Assembly: GCF_026540895.1 (NCBI RefSeq)
Contig: NZ_JALNUR010000005.1
Coordinates: 84,515 to 148,514, forward strand
Direction: 5' to 3'
Source of the DNA: Sphingomonas sp. GM_Shp_1
GTDB lineage: Bacteria > Pseudomonadota > Alphaproteobacteria > Sphingomonadales > Sphingomonadaceae
DNA length: 64,000 nt
How positions within the stretch are numbered: the stretch's first letter is position 1; every line of letters begins with the position of its first letter. This document shows positions 17,765 through 27,043 of the stretch, in pieces. A program made the translations under genes and the position numbers. The notes beneath the pieces are model-generated. The model was not told the DNA's origin. It saw only the letters and a program-made list of their open reading frames with translations, and ran no database searches.

Positions 17765-19066
17765 ATGAAAAAGAGTGAGTTGGGCTTCGCCGAGCGGGTC
17801 AGCTACGGCTTCGGCGACATGGGAACCAGCTTGGCCTATAATATGGCCAGCGGCTTCCTGCTTTTCTACTACACGAACGTCGTCGGCTTGCCCGCCGCCG
17901 CCGTCGGCACGGTGTTTCTGGTCGCGCGGCTGATGGATGCCGTGATCGACATTCTGGTTGGGATCGCGGTCGACAAGACGCGCTCGCGCTGGGGGCGGAC
18001 GCGCATCTATTTCCTCATCATGGCGATACCCTATGCGCTGTTGACGGTCGCTGCGTTCTCGATGCCCGCCTGGAGCCAGTGGGCCCAGCTCGTCTATGCC
18101 TTCGTCACCTTCAAGGCGCTGGGCATCGTCATGTCGCTTCAGGCCATTCCCTATACCGCGCTGATGCCGATGATGACGTTGGACGGCAAGGAGCGGTTGC
18201 GGCTCTCAGGCTGGCGTTCGATCGGAACCGCGACCGGCGTGGTCCTTGGGACGGCCGCGGTCATGCCGTTGGTCGATCTGCTGGGCGGGGGCGATCAACG
18301 GCGCGGCTTCACGCTGGTGACCGCCTTGTTCGCGGTCGTGGGACTGGTCTGCACGCTGGCGCTCTTCCGCAATTGCAAGGAGCGTTACGAGGATGACGCG
18401 CAGCCGGGCTTCGCCATCCTGCCCGTCATCGGCGAGATGGTGCGCAACCGGGCGTGGTTGGTCGTCTTCTTCCATTGCCTGCTCTATTTCGCGCGCTTCG
18501 GCATGATGATGGCCGCCACGGCCTATTTCGCCATCGACGTGATGGGGCGACCCTGGATGATCTCGGTCATGCTGCCCGCGGTCGCCGGGATGCTGCTCCT
18601 GTCCGCCTTCGTCGCGCCTGCGATCCTGGCCCGAACGGGGCTGCGTTGCGGCACGGCCGGGGCGCTGGCGATCGCGGCCTTGTTCTTCGGCGCGCTGCCC
18701 TTCGTACAGGACGATGTGCCGCTATTCATGGGGCTTTACGTCGCCGGCTGTCTGGCGACGTCGATCACCATCACCTCGACCTATGCGATGATCGCCGAGA
18801 CGGTAAATTACCACGAGGCCAAGTTCGGCGCCCGTCGCGAAGGGCTTTTGTCGGCGGGCATCAGCCTGTCCACGAAGCTGGGCATGGCGCTGGGTACGGC
18901 GGGCTTCGCCTATGTGCTGGGCGCGTTCCACTATGCGCCGGGCCATGTTACCGCCGAGGCGCGCGAGGCGATCCGGTGGACCTATAGCGGCGGCGCGGTG
19001 GCGGTGCTCATCGTCCAGACGCTGGTCGTCCTCTGCTGGCCCGGCATGACCCGGCCCAAGCCCTGA
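17765..19066 (+). CDS. GPH-family sugar/glycoside:cation symporter
   Basis: This inner-membrane transporter (433 residues) has about twelve hydrophobic segments. The N-terminal FAERVSYGFGDMGTSLAYNM, the KTRSRWGRTRIYFL loop and MLTLDGKERLRLS-like region are hallmarks of glycoside-pentoside-hexuronide symporters (MelB/XynB/YicJ type). It sits between isomerase-fold genes and therefore probably imports a sugar, glycoside or keto-sugar. The ATG at 17765 begins MKKSELGFAE, the usual opening of the family. Confidence 0.85.
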   Translation: MKKSELGFAERVSYGFGDMGTSLAYNMASGFLLFYYTNVVGLPAAAVGTVFLVARLMDAVIDILVGIAVDKTRSRWGRTRIYFLIMAIPYALLTVAAFSMPAWSQWAQLVYAFVTFKALGIVMSLQAIPYTALMPMMTLDGKERLRLSGWRSIGTATGVVLGTAAVMPLVDLLGGGDQRRGFTLVTALFAVVGLVCTLALFRNCKERYEDDAQPGFAILPVIGEMVRNRAWLVVFFHCLLYFARFGMMMAATAYFAIDVMGRPWMISVMLPAVAGMLLLSAFVAPAILARTGLRCGTAGALAIAALFFGALPFVQDDVPLFMGLYVAGCLATSITITSTYAMIAETVNYHEAKFGARREGLLSAGISLSTKLGMALGTAGFAYVLGAFHYAPGHVTAEAREAIRWTYSGGAVAVLIVQTLVVLCWPGMTRPKP

Positions 19067-19107
19067 CCGCCCCAATTCCATGTCGCGCCGCAACGCGATC
19101 ACCCAAG

Positions 19108-20079
19108 ATGATGGATACCCCCATGAACAAAGATGCGATCGCCATAAGTCTGGATTTGATCAATCGTCATTATCAGGAGCCGAACCGGAATCGGTATGAA
19201 GGCAAATATTTCTGGGAAGAACTATATCCCCTGATCAGCGCCAGCGGTTTTCATGGGATCGAGATTCCCTATGAGCCGGTCTGGCAATTCGGTGGCCGCA
19301 GCGGCGTTCCGATGAACCGATATTGTATCAACACCAAATATGGCAGTGCCGCCGCCTATCGCGAGCGGCTTCGACAGAGCGGCATCGACCGCGTGACCGG
19401 CGTGACCTTTGATCCCAATCTGTTCATGCGGAACGACAATCTGGGCTTCTTCTTCGGTGCCAGCGGCCATTTCGCGGCGGAGGCGCTGGCCCATGCGGCC
19501 GATCTGGGCGCCGATTACTTCGCGATCAGCCCGTCCGCCTATTATGGACGCATGGCGCATCATCACCCCGATCTGGAATCCAAGATGGAGGAGGTGGTCG
19601 AGCGGGAAACCGAGTTGCTTGAGGGGCTGGCCGCCAAGGCGGCGGAGGCGGGCGTCGATCTGGTGCTTCGCAACGAATTCTGGAGCCTGTTTCGCGGCGA
19701 GCGCATATCGACCTTGCTGGAGGCGCTGCCGGATAGCGTGAAGCTCGACGTCGATACGGCCACGCTGACGATCGCCGGTATCGCGCCTGCCGATTTCATC
19801 GCCGCGCATATCGACCGGATCGGCTGCGTGCACCTGACCGATACCGACTTCGTCGACACGACGGACAACTGGAAAAGCCCCAACCCGGAATTTCCGGCCG
19901 CGCGCGCCACCCAGGTCTTTCGTGATCCCGGAACCGGATCGGTGGATCTGAGCGGAATCGTCCAGCTTCTCGAACGACTTGGCTATGACGGACCGGTCGT
20001 TTGCAGCGCACGCCAGACACGCGATCCGTTCCGCGCCCTGCTGCGCATTCGCGCCTTCCTCAATCAGCTTCCAAACTAA
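19108..20079 (+). CDS. Sugar phosphate isomerase/epimerase-family TIM-barrel protein
   Basis: This protein of about 323 residues has the xylose-isomerase-like TIM-barrel fold. The GFHGIEIPYEP strand, the VDLVLRNEFWS metal-ligand region, KLDVDTATL, and the CVHLTDTDF segment are visible. The start is uncertain: ATGs at 19108, 19111 and 19123 are possible and none has a clear ribosome site. The family includes keto-inositol dehydratases and enzymes that isomerise or eliminate 3-keto-sugars. With the neighbouring similar gene and the GPH symporter, a role in processing an oxidised sugar is likely but not specified. Confidence 0.65.
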   Translation: MMDTPMNKDAIAISLDLINRHYQEPNRNRYEGKYFWEELYPLISASGFHGIEIPYEPVWQFGGRSGVPMNRYCINTKYGSAAAYRERLRQSGIDRVTGVTFDPNLFMRNDNLGFFFGASGHFAAEALAHAADLGADYFAISPSAYYGRMAHHHPDLESKMEEVVERETELLEGLAAKAAEAGVDLVLRNEFWSLFRGERISTLLEALPDSVKLDVDTATLTIAGIAPADFIAAHIDRIGCVHLTDTDFVDTTDNWKSPNPEFPAARATQVFRDPGTGSVDLSGIVQLLERLGYDGPVVCSARQTRDPFRALLRIRAFLNQLPN

Positions 20080-20099
20080 GCCGGACGGAGATTCCTGCC

Positions 20100-21023
20100 A
20101 TGCCCAATATCCGCTACGCCAATATGAGCCACTGGAAGGCGATCCCCTATCGGCAGATCGAAAACTTCCGCGACTTTTATTATGAGGACAGGACGAACAC
20201 CGCTTATTATTCGGACTGGGATACGATCCTGAAATACCAGTCCGCGCTCGGCTTCGACGGTATCGAGATCGCGCCATGGGACCTGGCGGACATCCTGCCG
20301 CTGTTCGGTTCGCCCGAGGAATTCTCGGCATTCGCGAAGGATCGCGCGGTCGAGGTCATCGGCATGTTCCACGGCGCCCATGCTTCCCACGCGGCCGATC
20401 ATTTCGACGAAGCCGTGCGCGCCGGGCGGGAAGCCGTCGACACGATCGTCCGGTTCGGCGGGACCTATATGAACACCTGTCCCACCGACAATTATTATGG
20501 GAACGGCCCTTTGTCGCGGGAAGCGGTCCGGCAATGCGCCCGGACGATCAACGAGATCGGTCGCTACGCCACCGATCGCGGCGTCAAGATCGGCCTGCAC
20601 AACGAGTTCTTCTGCGCGATCAATCTGCCGAACCACCGGGAGTTCATCGAAAGCACCGACCCGAAGCTGGTCCACTATTGCATCGACACAGCGCAGGTCG
20701 CGATCATGGGGGAGGACCTGCTGACCTTCTACAATGACTATCACGACCGCATCAGCACGTTCCACCTCAAGGATACCGCATCGGTTCGTCAGCCCGATGC
20801 CGTGCGTTATGCGCAGGACCCGGAGATCACCGACGATGGCACACGCTGGTTCTGGGAACCCGGCCTGGGCGAGTTGGACCTGAAGGGGCTCTATCGCCTG
20901 TTGAAGCAGCACCAGTTCAAGGGCTGGATGTCGGTCGAATATGATGGGTCGCCCGACCTGTTGGCCTCGATGGCGCTGACGCGATATCATCTCGATAAGG
21001 AATTGCGGCCCATCTACGACTGA
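20100..21023 (+). CDS. Sugar phosphate isomerase/epimerase-family TIM-barrel protein
   Basis: This 307-residue TIM-barrel protein has the metal-site signatures GLHNEFFCAIN, HYCIDTAQVAI, STFHLKDTA and WMSVEYDGS, all in the usual order. The start ATG at 20100 follows GGACGGAG. It begins 20 bp after the previous isomerase gene and is the last of the plus-strand group, meeting a transporter gene head-on 15 bp later. The two proteins may catalyse successive steps on the same sugar. The exact substrate is not visible. Confidence 0.65.
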   Translation: MPNIRYANMSHWKAIPYRQIENFRDFYYEDRTNTAYYSDWDTILKYQSALGFDGIEIAPWDLADILPLFGSPEEFSAFAKDRAVEVIGMFHGAHASHAADHFDEAVRAGREAVDTIVRFGGTYMNTCPTDNYYGNGPLSREAVRQCARTINEIGRYATDRGVKIGLHNEFFCAINLPNHREFIESTDPKLVHYCIDTAQVAIMGEDLLTFYNDYHDRISTFHLKDTASVRQPDAVRYAQDPEITDDGTRWFWEPGLGELDLKGLYRLLKQHQFKGWMSVEYDGSPDLLASMALTRYHLDKELRPIYD

Positions 21024-21038
21024 GCGAGGGAACACGCC

Positions 21039-22451
21039 TCAATCGAATAGCCGTTTCGGCAGGCGGGTCAGCAGAAGCGCGATGGCCAGCAGATCTGCCG
21101 CCACCGCCAATGTCGCGATCAGGAACGCGGTCACGGGTGGCCAGTGGTCACCCGTCATCGAGAAATAGATGGTGGCGATGAGGGCGGTGCCCATCGCGCC
21201 GCCGATCTGCTGCATCGTCTTGTGCATGGCGCCCGCGACCCCCGCATGGTTGCGGTCGACCCGCGACAAGGTGATCGGCCCCAGCGGCCCGCTGAGCGTA
21301 CCCATGCCGATCCCCGCCATCAGCAGCAGCGCGCCGATCACGACGCCCGGCACCGCGACGTGCACCGCCAGCCCGGTCGCCGCACAGCCCAGCGCCATCA
21401 GCATGGCCCCCATGATCGGTACGCGACGCCCGTGTACGGGAAGGGCCTTTCGCCCGATCTGGCTGATCCCGGCCATCACGCCCAGTCCGAACGGCATGTG
21501 CAGCAGCGCGACATCGACCGGGCTATATCCCAGCCCCCGTTGCAGCGTGACGCTGAAGGTCAGCAGGAAACCGCCCGACGCGACCGCGAACGCGCCGGTC
21601 GCCGCCAGTCCGATGCGAAAGCTGCGGTCTTCGAACAGGGACGGTTCGATCAGTGCCGACCCCAGCCTGGCACGGCGTGATCGCTCATAGCGCCAGAACC
21701 CCCACCACAGGCCGGCACTCATCAGCGCCAATCCGCCCATCCACCATGGCCAGCCCGCGCTCCGCCCTTCGATCAGGGGAAGCAGCAGCGTGCCGAGCGC
21801 GGCGAACAACAGCAGGGATCCCGGCGCGTCGATGCGTAGGGCATGGCCCGAACGGCCCGGCGGCAACAGCATTCGCCCCGCGACCAGCGCGAGCACGCCG
21901 AAGGGCAGGTTGATGAGGAAGACGCTGCGCCAGCCGAGGTCGAGCGGGTTGAGCTGAATGAGCAGGCCGCCGAGCACCGGGCCGCCGATCGCCGCCAATC
22001 CGCCGATCACGCCAAAGGCCGCCAACCGGCCGATCCGCTCGCTGGGTGAATAGAGAAGCTGGATCAGCGCCACGCCTTGCGGTGCCATGATCGCCGCCGC
22101 CGCTCCTTGCGCCAGACGCGCGACGGCGAGCGTCGTGGGCCCCGATGCCAGCCCGCAGGCCAGTGACGCGATCGAGAAGGCGGCCACGCCGATCGCAAAC
22201 ATCCGGGCATAACCGAACAGGTCGCCCAGCCGCCCCCCGACGACCAGCAGCACGGCGAAGGTGAGGAAATAGCCGGAGACCACCCATTGCATCGCCCGAT
22301 CCGAGGCGCCGAGGCCCTGCTGGATCGCGGGGAGGGCGGTGTTGACGATCGTCGAATCGGCCACGTCCATGACGAAGGCGAGAAGGATGGTCGCAAAGGC
22401 CAGCGCCCTCTGCCGCTCGTTCAAGCCATCCGAAACCGCACGTGTCGCCAC
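21039..22451 (-). CDS. MFS transporter, EmrB/QacA (DHA2, 14-TM) type
   Basis: This inner-membrane protein (470 residues from the chosen start) shows about fourteen hydrophobic segments. It has the motif D1-like MDVADSTIVNTALPAIQ, the GGRLGDLFGYAR loop and the GPVLGGLL motif C of drug:proton antiporters. I chose the GTG at 22451 because AAGGA lies eight bases upstream and the protein then begins about 30 residues before the first membrane helix. An upstream TTG would run through the operator. It is divergent from another MFS gene, and an AGAAT-N4-GTTCT dyad lies between them. Export of an aromatic aglycone or toxic intermediate is plausible. Confidence 0.8.
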   Translation of the reverse strand: MATRAVSDGLNERQRALAFATILLAFVMDVADSTIVNTALPAIQQGLGASDRAMQWVVSGYFLTFAVLLVVGGRLGDLFGYARMFAIGVAAFSIASLACGLASGPTTLAVARLAQGAAAAIMAPQGVALIQLLYSPSERIGRLAAFGVIGGLAAIGGPVLGGLLIQLNPLDLGWRSVFLINLPFGVLALVAGRMLLPPGRSGHALRIDAPGSLLLFAALGTLLLPLIEGRSAGWPWWMGGLALMSAGLWWGFWRYERSRRARLGSALIEPSLFEDRSFRIGLAATGAFAVASGGFLLTFSVTLQRGLGYSPVDVALLHMPFGLGVMAGISQIGRKALPVHGRRVPIMGAMLMALGCAATGLAVHVAVPGVVIGALLLMAGIGMGTLSGPLGPITLSRVDRNHAGVAGAMHKTMQQIGGAMGTALIATIYFSMTGDHWPPVTAFLIATLAVAADLLAIALLLTRLPKRLFD

Positions 22452-22489
22452 CTTGATGATCCTTGCTTGACAGGGTGGCACGTCATGGC

Positions 22490-22502
22490 GATACCACGTA
22501 TC
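22490..22502. promoter_or_regulatory. Palindrome GATAC-CAC-GTATC next to TetR-type operator
   Basis: A perfect 5-bp-arm dyad abuts the AGAAT-N4-GTTCT site in the divergent gap between two MFS genes. A TTGACA (22467-22472) is 17 bp upstream of GATACC (22490-22495), so the dyad may overlap the -10 region of the plus-strand promoter. Confidence 0.35.
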
Positions 22503-22516
22503 AGAATGCAAGTTCT
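22503..22516. promoter_or_regulatory. Candidate TetR operator, site A (AGAAT-GCAA-GTTCT)
   Basis: This dyad lies between the divergent MFS genes, 43 bp before the plus-strand start. The 22-base stretch around it, TATCAGAAT-N4-GTTCTAATT, is almost identical to site B next to the tetR gene; only three of the centre bases differ. The arms match sites C and D. Confidence 0.7.
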
Positions 22517-22558
22517 AATTAAGCCGTAGCAGCGGCGAATCGATTGGGAGAAAAGCCG

Positions 22559-23788
22559 ATGGCCGTCACGCCAGAAAGCCCCGAGATGCGCCGACCCGGC
22601 ATCGGTCAGGGCATTACCGTCATCACCGCCGGCTTTCTGCCGATCCTGGCCATCGCCTCGCTATTCCCGGCGGTGCCGTCGATCATCGACCATTTCTCGG
22701 CCGATCCTTCCGCATCGTGGAAGGTGCCGGCGATGGTGTCCGCACCGGGGCTGACCATCGCCATGGTCGCGCTGTTCGCGGGAATCCTGGTCGACCGCTT
22801 CGGTCGGCGCAAACTGATGCTGGCCGCCACCCTGTTCTATGCGCTGTTCGGCGCGGCGCCCTTTTTCCTCGACAGCCTCGATGCGATCTATGCCTCGCGG
22901 TTGTTGCTGGGCGTGTCGGAGGCGGTCATCCTGACCACGCTCAATACGCTGATCGGCGATTACTGGGATGAGAAGGGACGGCGCAACTGGCTGACGATGC
23001 AGGGGCTGGCCGGGCCGTTCCTGGCCAGCGGGGTGATCCTGGCGTCGGGCTTCCTCACCGGTCTGCGTTGGAACGGCATCTTCCTGATCTATCTGGTCGC
23101 CTTTCCGATCTTCGTCGCGGCGGTGAAGTTCCTCTACGAACCGCAGAGCGATGCGACCGCGCGCAAGATGCTGGGGATCGGCCAGGAACCGGCGCGCACG
23201 CCGTTTCCCATGGCGTCGGTCGCCATGATCGGCGGCGTGACGCTGTTCGCCTCGGCGCTCTATTATGTCTTCATCATCAACGGCGGCATGGCGTTCCGCG
23301 AGGTCGGCATCCAGTCGTCGCAGGAACTGGGCAAGCTGACCTTCATTCCCAGCCTGTTCGTGATGCTGGGCTCGGTGATCTTTTGGGCCACGGGACGGGC
23401 GCGTCCGGTGGTGCAACTGGGCATCTTCCTGGCGCTGATCGGCGGGGGGCTGGCGACGATCGGGCTGGCGCCGGATTGGCGATGGATGATCGCCGGGCTT
23501 GTCGTCCAGCAGACCGGCGCGGGCATGGCGGTGCCGACGCTGATCGCCTGGGCCCAGACCAAATTGCCCTTTGAGCATCGCGGGCGCGGTATGGGCGTGT
23601 GGACCGCGTGCTTCTTCTTCGGGCAATTCTCCAGCCCGTTCCTGGTGTCGATGTTCCGCGCCCAACTGGGTGCGATGCAGGCGGCGTTCCTCATCATGGG
23701 CGTGGCCGGGGTCGTCGGCGCGGTCGCGGCCTTCCTTATCGCGATGTCGCGGCGTGACAGCGGCACGGCCGCCGTCGCCGCGGCCTGA
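22559..23788 (+). CDS. MFS transporter, probable glycoside or aromatic uptake
   Basis: This 409-residue inner-membrane protein has about twelve hydrophobic segments and the major-facilitator loop LVDRFGRRKLML after helix 2, with DYWDEKGRRNWL between later helices. The ATG at 22559 follows GGGAG. It begins an operon with the two deglycosidase-like genes, 29 bp upstream of the first, so import of the (oxidised) glycoside is the most economical role. The subfamily could not be assigned by eye. Confidence 0.75.
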   Translation: MAVTPESPEMRRPGIGQGITVITAGFLPILAIASLFPAVPSIIDHFSADPSASWKVPAMVSAPGLTIAMVALFAGILVDRFGRRKLMLAATLFYALFGAAPFFLDSLDAIYASRLLLGVSEAVILTTLNTLIGDYWDEKGRRNWLTMQGLAGPFLASGVILASGFLTGLRWNGIFLIYLVAFPIFVAAVKFLYEPQSDATARKMLGIGQEPARTPFPMASVAMIGGVTLFASALYYVFIINGGMAFREVGIQSSQELGKLTFIPSLFVMLGSVIFWATGRARPVVQLGIFLALIGGGLATIGLAPDWRWMIAGLVVQQTGAGMAVPTLIAWAQTKLPFEHRGRGMGVWTACFFFGQFSSPFLVSMFRAQLGAMQAAFLIMGVAGVVGAVAAFLIAMSRRDSGTAAVAAA

Positions 23789-23817
23789 TCTCAACCTCTC
23801 TGTTCAGGACCATAGTC

Positions 23818-24822
23818 ATGACGATCAAGCGAGGCGTCAGCCTCTACAGCTATCAGAACGAGACTTTCCTCGGTAAAATGACGCTGGAGGATTGCATCCG
23901 CACCTCCGTCGAATTCGGCGCCAACGGCATCGAGGTGATCGGCGAGCAGACCTTCTGGGGCTGGCCGGAGGCCGGGGTCGCCGAGGACAAGATCGCCGAG
24001 TGGCATCACCTGATCGGCAAATATGACGCGGTGCCGGTCTGCCACGACTTCATGCTGGACTATAAGCGTTACAAGGGCCGCGAAATGCCTTTCGACGAAC
24101 AGGTCGCGAGCGTGAAGAACGATATCGACTTCGGGGCGCGGCTGGGCGTCAGATATGTCCGCGCGCTCGTGTCGATCGCGCCCGAGGTACTGGTGGCGGC
24201 CGCCCCCCATGCCGAGGAAAGGGGTATCAAGATCCTGATCGAGGTGCATGCGCCGCTGCACTTCGATCATCCCTGGATCATCCGCCATGCCGAGGCCTTT
24301 GAAAAGTCGGGCAGCGATGCGCTCGGCTTCCTGCCCGACATGGGCATGTTCCTGTCCAAATTTCCGCCCGTGTGGAAGGAGCGCTTCATCCGCAACGGCG
24401 TGCCGCCGCATATCGCCGACTATATCACCAAGGCCTATGAGGACCGCGTCCTCAGCGAATATGTCATCCTGAACGTCCGGGAGATGGGCGGCGTCGGACC
24501 CGCGATCGGCATGGCCGAAACGCTGCGTCACAATGCGGCGTACGAGCCGAAGCGCATGCTCGACTATATGCATCGCATCCACAACGTGCATGGCAAATTC
24601 TATCAGATGGACGAGGATCTCGTCGAACCCTGCATCCCCTATGACGACATCGTCGCGGTGCTGAAGCGCGGGAATTACGACGGCTATATCTGCTCGGAAT
24701 ATGAGGGGAATCGCTGGATCGAGGATGCGCACGAGGTCGATTCCGTGGAGCAGGTCCGCCGCCATCAGGCGATGCTGAAGCAACTGATCGCCGCGCCCGC
24801 CACCGACACCCTCGCCGCCTGA
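23818..24822 (+). CDS. C-glycoside deglycosidase alpha subunit-like TIM-barrel protein (DgpB/CarB type)
   Basis: This 334-residue sugar-isomerase-fold protein starts MTIKRGVSLYSYQNE. Metal-site candidates are a Glu in ILIEVHAPLHF, an Asp in FLPDMGMFLS, His in HNVHGKFYQM and the terminal Glu in ICSEYEGNRW. In characterised systems (Car enzymes of soil Microbacterium/Arthrobacter and Dgp enzymes of gut bacteria), a protein of this fold pairs with a small DUF6379 subunit. The pair removes 3-oxo-glucose from C-glycosides by breaking a C-C bond. Exactly that partner follows 12 bp downstream, which is the main support. O-glycoside elimination is the main alternative. Confidence 0.78.
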   Translation: MTIKRGVSLYSYQNETFLGKMTLEDCIRTSVEFGANGIEVIGEQTFWGWPEAGVAEDKIAEWHHLIGKYDAVPVCHDFMLDYKRYKGREMPFDEQVASVKNDIDFGARLGVRYVRALVSIAPEVLVAAAPHAEERGIKILIEVHAPLHFDHPWIIRHAEAFEKSGSDALGFLPDMGMFLSKFPPVWKERFIRNGVPPHIADYITKAYEDRVLSEYVILNVREMGGVGPAIGMAETLRHNAAYEPKRMLDYMHRIHNVHGKFYQMDEDLVEPCIPYDDIVAVLKRGNYDGYICSEYEGNRWIEDAHEVDSVEQVRRHQAMLKQLIAAPATDTLAA

Positions 24823-24834
24823 AGGAAACGACCG

Positions 24835-25209
24835 ATGTTCGACAACAAGATGATCGTGGAAGACAGCCTGAAGGCAACCGACAGCGGGTTCAGCATCGAG
24901 GCACGGCTGCCCTATTATCGGGGGCTCGGCCTGTCGATGATCGAGAATGTGGCGATCAGCTTCGATGGCGAAGCGGTGCCGCGCGAGGATATCACCCTGT
25001 CCTTGCGGGGGCGCACCTGGACGCTGGACGAGATAGAAACCGAATATGGCGACCGCTGGAATTTCGGCGAGAAGGCGCTAGTGGGCGTCAGGCGGGCAGG
25101 GGGCCTTGCCCCGGGCGAGCACCGGATCGAACTGGCCGAGACGATGCGGATTTCCTATCTGCCGTTCGTTCCGACGACCAAGGATGCCAAGGTGCTGACG
25201 CTACGCTGA
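24835..25209 (+). CDS. C-glycoside deglycosidase beta subunit (DUF6379 family, DgpC/CarC type)
   Basis: This 124-residue protein has no membrane or signal segment and is predicted to be rich in beta strands. The segments ARLPYYRGLGLSMIENV, DGEAVPREDI, GRTWTLDEI, RWNFGEKA and GGLAPGEH are the conserved blocks of the DUF6379 family, the beta subunit of two-component C-deglycosylation enzymes. It is the last gene of its operon and is followed by a strong terminator. It should form a complex with the preceding TIM-barrel protein. The family match is by memory of the pattern and should be confirmed by profile search. Confidence 0.8.
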   Translation: MFDNKMIVEDSLKATDSGFSIEARLPYYRGLGLSMIENVAISFDGEAVPREDITLSLRGRTWTLDEIETEYGDRWNFGEKALVGVRRAGGLAPGEHRIELAETMRISYLPFVPTTKDAKVLTLR

Positions 25210-25227
25210 TCGACACGCAAGGTAATG

Positions 25228-25265
25228 AAAGGGGCGGTTTCCGAACGGGAAGCCGCCCCTTCTTC
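25228..25265 (+). terminator. Rho-independent terminator of the deglycosidase operon
   Basis: AAGGGGCGG pairs with CCGCCCCTT and the stem continues through a wobble into TTCC/GGAA, closing on a short loop, followed by TTCTTC. It lies 19 bp after the stop codon of the beta subunit gene. Confidence 0.8.
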
Positions 25266-25292
25266 ATGTCCGGACCATGACATCGCATCCGT

Positions 25293-25329
25293 AAAAAAAA
25301 GGGGCAGCCTTTGTTCGAAAGGCTACCCC
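25293..25329 (-). terminator. Rho-independent terminator of the GMC oxidoreductase operon
   Basis: Read on the minus strand, GGGGTAGCCTTT and AAAGGCTGCCCC form a 12-bp stem with one mismatch around a five-base loop, followed directly by eight T residues. It lies 17 bp after the GMC stop codon. Confidence 0.88.
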
Positions 25330-25345
25330 CGCGACTGCATCGCTG

Positions 25346-27043
25346 TCAGATCGCGCCTTCCTTCAGCATCGATACGGCATTGGAACAGGCTCGCGCCGTC
25401 AGCGCCATATAGGTCAGCGAGGGATTCTGGCAGGCCGAGGACGACATCTGCGCGCCGTCGGTGACGAACAGATTGGGCACGTCATGCGCCTGGCTCCATT
25501 TGTTCAGCACGCTGGTCCTCGGATCGTGCCCCATCCGCGCGCCGCCCATTTCGTGAATGGCGGAGCCGCCGGGATTGGGGGTATCCATGCCCATGATGAC
25601 GTGCCCACCGGCGGCGGTCAGCATCGCGGCCGCCTCTGCCTTGGCATCGGCCAGGGCGGCATGTTCCTCCGCCCCATGCGCGAAGTTGATGCGCAGGGCA
25701 GGGAGGCCCGCCGAGTCCCTGATCGTCTGGTCCAGCGTGATCCGGTTGCTGGCGCGCGGCATGGAATCGGCGAAAGCCACCAGCACCATCCGCCACATGC
25801 CGGGTTCGCGCAGGCTGTCCTTATAGTCCTTGCCCACGCCGGGGTTGCGCTTGCCCGCCGTCCAGGCGGCACGGAATGCCCCGCCCTGATACGAGAAACC
25901 GCGGGTGTACCCCTTGCCGTCGATCGTATCCAGGTTGCGGAAGCGGGGGATGACCACCCCGGTCGGGCGGTTGCCGAAATAGCTGTGCTGCTCGAACCCC
26001 GGCATGATCGCGATCCCGGCGACCGTCTGGGCATGGTCCATGATATGCGTGCCGAGCACGCCGCTGGAATTGGCGAGACCATGGGGATTGGCCTCGTTCG
26101 CCGAGCGGAGCAGCACGCCGACGCTGTTGAACGACCCGGCATTCAGGAACACGATCCGGGCATGGGCGCGCTGGCGCGTTCCGTCCTTGGTGTTGATGAA
26201 GCGCACGCCGGTCGCGCGGCCGGTCGCCGGATCATGCTCGACCGCCTCGACCACGGCATCGGTGACCAACGTGAGGTTGCCGGTCTTCTGTGCGGCGGGC
26301 AGCGTCGAACTCTGCGTCGAGAAATAGGCGCCGTAGGAACAGCCGCGCGCGCAGATCGAGCGATACTGGCACGCCGCCCGCCCCTGGTCGGGCTTGGCCT
26401 CGGTCAGATTGGCATTGCGCCCGATGGTCAGGCGACGGTCCGGCCATTGCCGACCGATGACCTCGCGCGTGTGCTGCTCGACGGCGTTCAGCGCCATGGG
26501 CGGCTGAAAGCGCCCATCGGGAAGCTGGGGCAGCCCCTCCGCCATGCCCGCGACACCGATGAACTCCTCGACCTTGTCGTACCACGGGGCCAGATCGGCG
26601 TAACGGATCGGCCAGTCGGTCCCATGGCCATCGCGGCGATTGGCATCGAAATCATAGTCCGACCAGCGATAGCATTGCCGCCCCCAGGTCAACGACCGTC
26701 CGCCAAGCTGATAGCTGCGCCACCAGTTGAACTCGGTGCTGCCTTCCGTGGTATAGGGGTTTTCGCGGTCGTTGACGAAATGGTCCTGGGTGAACTCGGT
26801 GAAGTGCCGGTTCTTGCGCTGGACGGCATAATCCTTGTCGTAGAGTTCGGCATCGCCGACCCCGCGAAATTCCAGGTCCCAGGGCGCTAGCGTCTCGCGG
26901 GTATAGCCGCTGCCATGCTCGATCATCGGGCCACGCTCGATCATCAGGACCTTCAGCCCGGCCTCGGTCAGCTCCTTGGCGGCCAAACCGCCAGTGATGC
27001 CCGAGCCCACCACGATAGCATCGAAAACGGGATTTTGTGCCAT
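25346..27043 (-). CDS. GMC-family FAD oxidoreductase, probable sugar/glycoside C3 dehydrogenase large subunit
   Basis: This 565-residue flavoprotein has the N-terminal FAD motif IVVGSGITGG and the GMC C-terminal His region AIHEMGGARMG with the final CQNPSLTYMA block carrying the active-site Asn. A Cys-containing insertion (CQYRSICARGCSYG) is typical of the gluconate/glucoside dehydrogenase branch. The ATG at 27043 overlaps the stop of the small-subunit gene (TGATG). In Rhizobium-type glucoside 3-dehydrogenase, such a subunit oxidises the C3 hydroxyl of glucosides. That oxidation is the required first step of C-deglycosylation, encoded just across the terminator. Confidence 0.8.
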   Translation of the reverse strand: MAQNPVFDAIVVGSGITGGLAAKELTEAGLKVLMIERGPMIEHGSGYTRETLAPWDLEFRGVGDAELYDKDYAVQRKNRHFTEFTQDHFVNDRENPYTTEGSTEFNWWRSYQLGGRSLTWGRQCYRWSDYDFDANRRDGHGTDWPIRYADLAPWYDKVEEFIGVAGMAEGLPQLPDGRFQPPMALNAVEQHTREVIGRQWPDRRLTIGRNANLTEAKPDQGRAACQYRSICARGCSYGAYFSTQSSTLPAAQKTGNLTLVTDAVVEAVEHDPATGRATGVRFINTKDGTRQRAHARIVFLNAGSFNSVGVLLRSANEANPHGLANSSGVLGTHIMDHAQTVAGIAIMPGFEQHSYFGNRPTGVVIPRFRNLDTIDGKGYTRGFSYQGGAFRAAWTAGKRNPGVGKDYKDSLREPGMWRMVLVAFADSMPRASNRITLDQTIRDSAGLPALRINFAHGAEEHAALADAKAEAAAMLTAAGGHVIMGMDTPNPGGSAIHEMGGARMGHDPRTSVLNKWSQAHDVPNLFVTDGAQMSSSACQNPSLTYMALTARACSNAVSMLKEGAI

